Assembly: GCF_014145675.1 (NCBI RefSeq)
Contig: NZ_JACGZW010000015.1
Coordinates: forward strand, 62,001-126,000
DNA from: Amycolatopsis dendrobii
GTDB lineage: Bacteria; Actinomycetota; Actinomycetes; Mycobacteriales; Pseudonocardiaceae
Direction: 5' to 3'
Length of the DNA stretch: 64,000 nt
The notes under the pieces are model-generated. The model made no database searches. It had not been told where the DNA came from and saw nothing but the letters and a program-made list of their open reading frames with translations. Positions 60,033 to 64,000 of the stretch are shown in pieces (position 1 is the first letter of the stretch; each line of letters opens with the position of its first letter). A program made the translations under genes and the position numbers.

Positions 60033-61394
60033 TCAATACCCGGGCGCGGCTTCCGGCCCGGTGCGCGGGGCCCGTTCGCGGCGGTTGAGCACGAGGTTCA
60101 GCAGGAAGGCCGCGATGCCGCCGGCCGCGATGCCGCTCGTCAGTACCGTCTGCACCACAACGGGCAGATGTTGGTAAAACTCCGGCGCGCCGACCGGCAG
60201 GAGACCGAAGCCGAACGAGATGGCGACGATCAGGATATTGCGGCCGTTGCTCAGATCCGCCTGGCTCATGATGCGCAGGCCGACGGCTCCGACGGTGCCG
60301 AACATGACCACGCCGACGCCGCCGAGCACCGGTCCGGGCAGCGACGCGACGGCCGCGCCGAGTTTCGGCACCAGGCTCATGAGCACCAGCACCGCGCCCG
60401 CGGTGGCGACCACGAACCGGCTCATCACCTTGGTGATGCTGACCAGGCCGACGTTCTCGCCGAAGGTGACGACGGTGAACGAACCGAACACGCCCGCGAA
60501 CGCGGTGCCGATCCCGTCCGCGCGCAGTGCCCGGGAAATCTCGCGCGGTCCGACGTCGCGGCCGACGATCTGCCCGATGGCGAGCGTGTCGCCGGTCGAT
60601 TCCACCATGTTCACCAGCTGCACGATGATCATCGGCAGCAACGCGGACAACGCGAATGTCGGCATGCCGAACTCGAACGGCCGCACCACGCCGACCCAGT
60701 CCGCTTGCCCGACCGAGCTGAAGTCCGCCATGCCGAGCGGAATCGCCACGAGGGTGCCGACCGCCAGTGCGATCAGGATCGCGAACCGGCGGACCGCGGG
60801 CGGGGCGAACCGTTCCAGGCAGACAGTCAGCACGATGGTGCCCAGCCCGAGGATCAGCCGTCCGGCGGAACCGTGGTCGGCCGCGCCCGGATTGGACCCG
60901 GCGATCAGCGTCGCGGTGGAGGGCAGCAGCGAGAACCCGATGATCGCGATGATCGTCCCGGTCACGATCGGCGGGAAGAACCGGATCAGCTTGCTGAACC
61001 ACGGCGCGACCAGCCAGGTCAGCAGCCCGGCGACGATCGTCGCGCCGAAGACCGCGGGCAGCCCGGCCTCCTTGCCGACGATGATGGCCGGGGTGATGCC
61101 GGTGAAGGTCGAGCCCATCACGATCGGCAGCCGGACGCCGACGTTGCCGATCCCGAGCGTCTGCAAGAGCGTCGCGATGCCGCTGACCAGCACGTTCGCC
61201 GTGATGAGCGTGGCGATCTGCGCGGTGGACAGGCCGACGCCGAGCCCGATCAGCAGCGGGACGGTGACCATTCCGGAGTAGGCGACCAGCAGATGCTGGA
61301 TGCCGAGCGGGAGCAGTTGCCGGAACCTGGGGACAGCGTCGACCGCGTCGCGGGTCTTGGCTTCGGCTCGGGTGGTGCGCGGACGGAATCGCAT
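60033..61394 (-). CDS. NCS2-family nucleobase:cation symporter B
   Basis: A second 453-residue NCS2 permease: GIQHLLVAYSGMVTVPLLIG at TM1, QTLGIGNVGVRLPIVMGSTF, PPIVTGTIIAIIGFSLLP and the signature FTVVTFGENVGLVSITKVMSR. It is similar to copy A in layout but clearly divergent in sequence. The ATG start is set by GGAGG 5 nt upstream; a GTG 12 bp earlier overlaps that site. 209 bp separate it from copy A, with possible promoter sequence on the minus strand (TTGACC near 60030). Confidence 0.92.
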   Translation of the reverse strand: MRFRPRTTRAEAKTRDAVDAVPRFRQLLPLGIQHLLVAYSGMVTVPLLIGLGVGLSTAQIATLITANVLVSGIATLLQTLGIGNVGVRLPIVMGSTFTGITPAIIVGKEAGLPAVFGATIVAGLLTWLVAPWFSKLIRFFPPIVTGTIIAIIGFSLLPSTATLIAGSNPGAADHGSAGRLILGLGTIVLTVCLERFAPPAVRRFAILIALAVGTLVAIPLGMADFSSVGQADWVGVVRPFEFGMPTFALSALLPMIIVQLVNMVESTGDTLAIGQIVGRDVGPREISRALRADGIGTAFAGVFGSFTVVTFGENVGLVSITKVMSRFVVATAGAVLVLMSLVPKLGAAVASLPGPVLGGVGVVMFGTVGAVGLRIMSQADLSNGRNILIVAISFGFGLLPVGAPEFYQHLPVVVQTVLTSGIAAGGIAAFLLNLVLNRRERAPRTGPEAAPGY

Positions 61395-61428
61395 GGTTTC
61401 CTCCACAGCGGGGAAGGGGGAGCGCGGA

Positions 61429-62829
61429 TCACCGCGCCCAGGGAGTGAGCAGGCCGCCCATGCCGCTGCGTTCCAGCAGCCGGGCCGCGTGCCGTTCCGC
61501 CTCGTCGGCGGCGGCCGCTTCGTCGACGCGGACGCATTGTCCGGCGCGGTAGACGATCTCGCCGCCCACGATCGTCAGCTCCACATCGGACCCGCGGGCG
61601 GAGTAGACGAGGGCGGCGACGGCCCGGTGCACCGGGCGCACGTGCGGACGGTCGAGCGCGGTCACGATGACGTCGGCGAGTTTGCCCTCGCTCAGCACGC
61701 CCGCGTCGATCCCGGCGTACCGGGCTCCCTCGCGGGTGGCCATTTCCAGCGCGTCCTCCGCCCGCACCGCCGTCGGGTCCAAAGTGGCCGATCGCTGGCC
61801 GAAGACGCTGAGTTTCATTGCCTCGAAAAGATCTTGCCGATGGCCGCAGCTGGGACCGTCGGTGCCCAGCGCGACCGGGATGCCTTGCCTTCGCATGCTC
61901 GCGATCCGCGCGGTGCCGGAAGCGAGGTAGCCGTTGGAAGCCGGGTTGTGCGAAACTCCCGCGCCCGCCGCCGCGACCTGCTCGATTTCGGCTTCGTCGA
62001 GCCAGATCGCGTGCGCGAGCGTGGCCCGTTCGTCGAGCAGGCCTTCTTTCGCGAGCCATTCGACCGGCCGGACCCCGTGGGTTTCGAGGTAGCTGACCGG
62101 GTCTGTTGTGCTCTCGCAGCAATGGGTGTGCCAGCGAGTGCCGAATTCCCGGGCCAGTTCGACCGTCTGCCGGACGAGCTTTTGCTCTACGTAACAGAGG
62201 TTGAGCGCGGCGGGCCAGACGGCGACCTTCGAACTCGGCGGCCGGTGCTGCATCGCTTCGCGCGTGATCGCGAATTCGTCTTCGCTCGAGTAACGGAACA
62301 ATTCGATCGGCTGGCCGCGGCGGTCGGCGATCTCGGTCCGCTCGCCCAGCATGCCGCGGGCGACCGCGCCGCGAAGACCGGCCTCCTCGATGACGTCGGC
62401 GACGGCGAGCGTCGTTTCAAGATCGCTTGGCGCGTAATGGTTGTCGATCACCGTCGTGATGCCGGCGCGCAACGCCTCGACCGCACCGAGCCGTGCCCCG
62501 GCCACCGCTTCGGGCCCGGTGATCGCGATCGAATACGGCCACATGAATTCGCACAGCCACGGCACGATCGACATGCCTTCGCCGAGTCCGCGAGCGAGTG
62601 CTTGGTAGAGGTGGTTGTGCCCGTCGACCAGGCCGGGCAGCACGGCTTTGCCGCGGCAGTCGACGACCTCGCCGGCGAGCCAGCGCTCGGTGCCCGGGCC
62701 TTCGCCGACACCGGCGATCCGGTCGCCGATGATCGCGACGTGGCCGTTTTGATGGACACTGCGCCGATCGTCGACGGTCACCACGGTGCCGCCGGTCAGG
62801 AGGAGGTCGCAGGGTTGCGCAGCCGACAT
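61429..62829 (-). CDS. ATZ/TRZ-type amidohydrolase (SsnA/deaminase-like)
   Basis: A 466-residue metal-dependent hydrolase of the cytosine/guanine-deaminase and triazine-hydrolase group. Metal ligands H71/H73 (LVDGHNHLYQ), then TRWHTHCCES, AHAIWLDEAEIEQV and GTDGPSCGHRQDLFEAMKL. Composite sandwich strands lie at both ends. Relatives deaminate purines, 8-oxoguanine or s-triazines. It is first in a minus-strand run with two nucleobase permeases, which supports a heterocyclic amine substrate. Start ATG with AAGGA at 8 nt. Confidence 0.9.
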   Translation of the reverse strand: MSAAQPCDLLLTGGTVVTVDDRRSVHQNGHVAIIGDRIAGVGEGPGTERWLAGEVVDCRGKAVLPGLVDGHNHLYQALARGLGEGMSIVPWLCEFMWPYSIAITGPEAVAGARLGAVEALRAGITTVIDNHYAPSDLETTLAVADVIEEAGLRGAVARGMLGERTEIADRRGQPIELFRYSSEDEFAITREAMQHRPPSSKVAVWPAALNLCYVEQKLVRQTVELAREFGTRWHTHCCESTTDPVSYLETHGVRPVEWLAKEGLLDERATLAHAIWLDEAEIEQVAAAGAGVSHNPASNGYLASGTARIASMRRQGIPVALGTDGPSCGHRQDLFEAMKLSVFGQRSATLDPTAVRAEDALEMATREGARYAGIDAGVLSEGKLADVIVTALDRPHVRPVHRAVAALVYSARGSDVELTIVGGEIVYRAGQCVRVDEAAAADEAERHAARLLERSGMGGLLTPWAR

Positions 62830-63169
62830 CGGGCCGTCCTTCCCCGGGCGGGGTCGGACCCGGCCCGGCGGTCGTCTCCAGCGCGCGGCTGGAGGCAGTT
62901 GGCCGAACGGTTGGCCCGAAACGGGAGGTCACCGGCGCCCGGCAGCGCCGCCGGGTCGTTCAATGCAAAGCCCTCCGGCGGCCGGTGTCAAGAGCGCTCT
63001 CCGGAAAAGTCTTGCCGCGCAAGGCATTCGGCGATCATGTGTTGACACCGGGCGGCGAAGGTGCTGCACTCGGTTGCGCCGGAGCGCGGATCGCGCTTCC
63101 GGGTCCCGTAGGTGCGGTGAAGCGCGGCCGGGGAGTCCTTTACTCAAGTCTTGCGTAAGGAGACATCCG
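62830..63169. promoter_or_regulatory. 340-bp divergent control region of the catabolic cluster
   Basis: A gap between the minus-strand operon and the divergent amidohydrolase-2 gene. Seen are a hairpin CTCCAGC/GCTGGAG at 62876-62894, a short palindrome CTTGC-CGC-GCAAG at 63011-63023, and a possible plus-strand promoter (TTGACA at 63042, TGCACT 17 nt later). The CTTGC half recurs near 63150, close to the amidohydrolase start. No regulator gene lies in this part of the window, so the controlling protein is unknown. Confidence 0.5.
63042..63070 (+). promoter_or_regulatory. Candidate promoter for the ACMSD-type gene
   Basis: A consensus -35 box TTGACA, 17-nt spacing, and a weak -10 TGCACT matching three of six positions. 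It lies about 100 bp upstream of the GTG start, leaving room for an untranslated leader. It is only a pattern match. Confidence 0.35.
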
Positions 63170-64000
63170 GTGATTATCGATACCCATGTCCATCCGACAA
63201 ATCTCGTCGACGAAGCCTGGCGGCACACCGGAACCCCGTTCACCGGCGAGCGCACGCTGGAGATGATGGACGGTCCATTCTGGATCAACGGCAAGCCGCG
63301 GCGCGTGGACGTCAGCTGCATCATGCCGCCGCCGGGGAACACGACCTGGCGCGAGGGCAACAAAACCGGCCGCGAGGGGATTCGCGAATACCAGGCGTAC
63401 GTGACCTCATTGGTGCAGCAGTATCCGGACCGGTTCGTCGGCAACTTCATGTACAACCCGCGCTTCGGCCCGGAGAACGGCGCGGCGGAGCTGGCCTTCC
63501 ACGTGAAGGAATACGGCTACAAGATGCTGAAGCTGCACGCCAACATGCATTCCTACCGCCCGGACCGGGCGCTGGACTGGCTGCGGCCGGTGATGCGGGT
63601 GTGCGACGAACTCGGCGTGATCGTGCTGATCCACACCGGGGACGGGCCCTACTCGATCCCGACCCAGTTCTACCCGATCATCCGCGAGTTCCCGAACGTC
63701 ACGTTCATTCTCGGCCATTTCGGCATCCAGACCGGCGGCGTCTACTGTTTCGAGGCGTTCTGGATGATCCAGGACTCGCCGAACGTGATCGGCGAATCGG
63801 GCTGGCTGCTGCAGTCGCGGATCGTCGAATTCGCCAAGGAGATGAAGAAGAGCGACCTGGTCTTCGGCACCGATTCGCCGCCGAACGAGCCCGGCATGTG
63901 GGCGCGGGAGCTGGAAGTGCTGTGCCATCAGCCGCCGCAGGGCCTGAACCTGTCCGAGGACGACCTGGAGGGCTACCTCGGCAACAACATGGCCAAGCTG
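63170..64000 (+). CDS. Amidohydrolase-2 family (ACMSD-like) enzyme, cut by window end
   Basis: 277 codons are visible without a stop, so the gene continues past the window. N-terminal IIDTHVHP gives metal ligands H6 and H8. LKLHANMH, LIHTGDGPYS, ILGHFGIQTGG and the aspartate in VFGTDSPPNEPG complete the pattern of the ACMSD/gamma-resorcylate/isoorotate decarboxylase group. These are Zn- or Mn-dependent hydrolases or non-oxidative decarboxylases. The GTG start has AAGGAG at 7 nt. It is divergent from the transporter/UbiD operon and probably part of the same pathway. Confidence 0.87.
   Translation, partial: MIIDTHVHPTNLVDEAWRHTGTPFTGERTLEMMDGPFWINGKPRRVDVSCIMPPPGNTTWREGNKTGREGIREYQAYVTSLVQQYPDRFVGNFMYNPRFGPENGAAELAFHVKEYGYKMLKLHANMHSYRPDRALDWLRPVMRVCDELGVIVLIHTGDGPYSIPTQFYPIIREFPNVTFILGHFGIQTGGVYCFEAFWMIQDSPNVIGESGWLLQSRIVEFAKEMKKSDLVFGTDSPPNEPGMWARELEVLCHQPPQGLNLSEDDLEGYLGNNMAKL

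Overview
This is a high-GC (roughly 70% or more by eye) actinobacterial chromosome segment. The GTG starts, GTGA/ATGA start-stop overlaps, an Emb-type arabinosyltransferase, a CobI-CobJ fusion and two cytochrome P450s point to an arabinogalactan-walled actinomycete such as Amycolatopsis or another Pseudonocardiales. The genus is an inference from style and gene content, not from a database match.

The left half (about 2.1-27.6 kb) is a nearly complete late aerobic cobalamin pathway in several blocks. A plus-strand operon carries cobG-cobH-cobIJ. A minus-strand operon carries cobL-cobM-oxidoreductase-cobK-bluB. A second plus-strand operon carries the ChlI/ChlD-type chelatase gene, cobO, cobB and cobC. 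Minus-strand cobU-cobT-cobS face plus-strand cobD-cobQ. cobA, cobF and cobN are not in the window, and no cobalamin riboswitch is apparent. Inserted between these blocks are an ABC transporter with an XRE regulator (left edge), a MarR regulator with a divergent membrane protein, an AraC regulator with a divergent fosmidomycin-resistance-type MFS pump, the emb gene, and a TAT-type secreted or lipoprotein hydrolase.

The middle (27.6-43.7 kb) holds a NarL/DesK two-component pair, a small hydrolase, several unknown proteins (one a membrane-anchored, degenerate Nudix-like protein), a LysR-MHS transporter-YtcJ amidohydrolase module, the glutamate synthase operon gltB-gltD with hairpin repeats and a terminator after it, and a YigZ-family protein.

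The right third (43.7-64 kb) is accessory and metabolic. It has a variant APH-fold protein, a TetR regulator and a P450 in a row; a MarR-controlled FAD monooxygenase with a DHA2 efflux pump; a second P450 with its 3Fe-4S ferredoxin behind a TetR-type operator; and mtnA and a RidA protein. It ends in a six-gene minus-strand operon (ATZ/TRZ-type amidohydrolase, two NCS2 nucleobase transporters, UbiX, UbiD, G3E metal GTPase) divergent from an ACMSD-type amidohydrolase/decarboxylase that runs off the end. This last cluster looks like an uptake, hydrolysis and decarboxylation pathway for an unidentified nucleobase-like or heteroaromatic acid. It is the best candidate for an undescribed system here.

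Non-coding features of note are a 48-bp tandem repeat and nested hairpins between cobT and cobS, 47-bp hairpin repeats with a compensatory base change behind gltD, and several clean palindromic operators next to regulator genes. I saw no tRNA, rRNA, CRISPR array, insertion sequence or phage gene.
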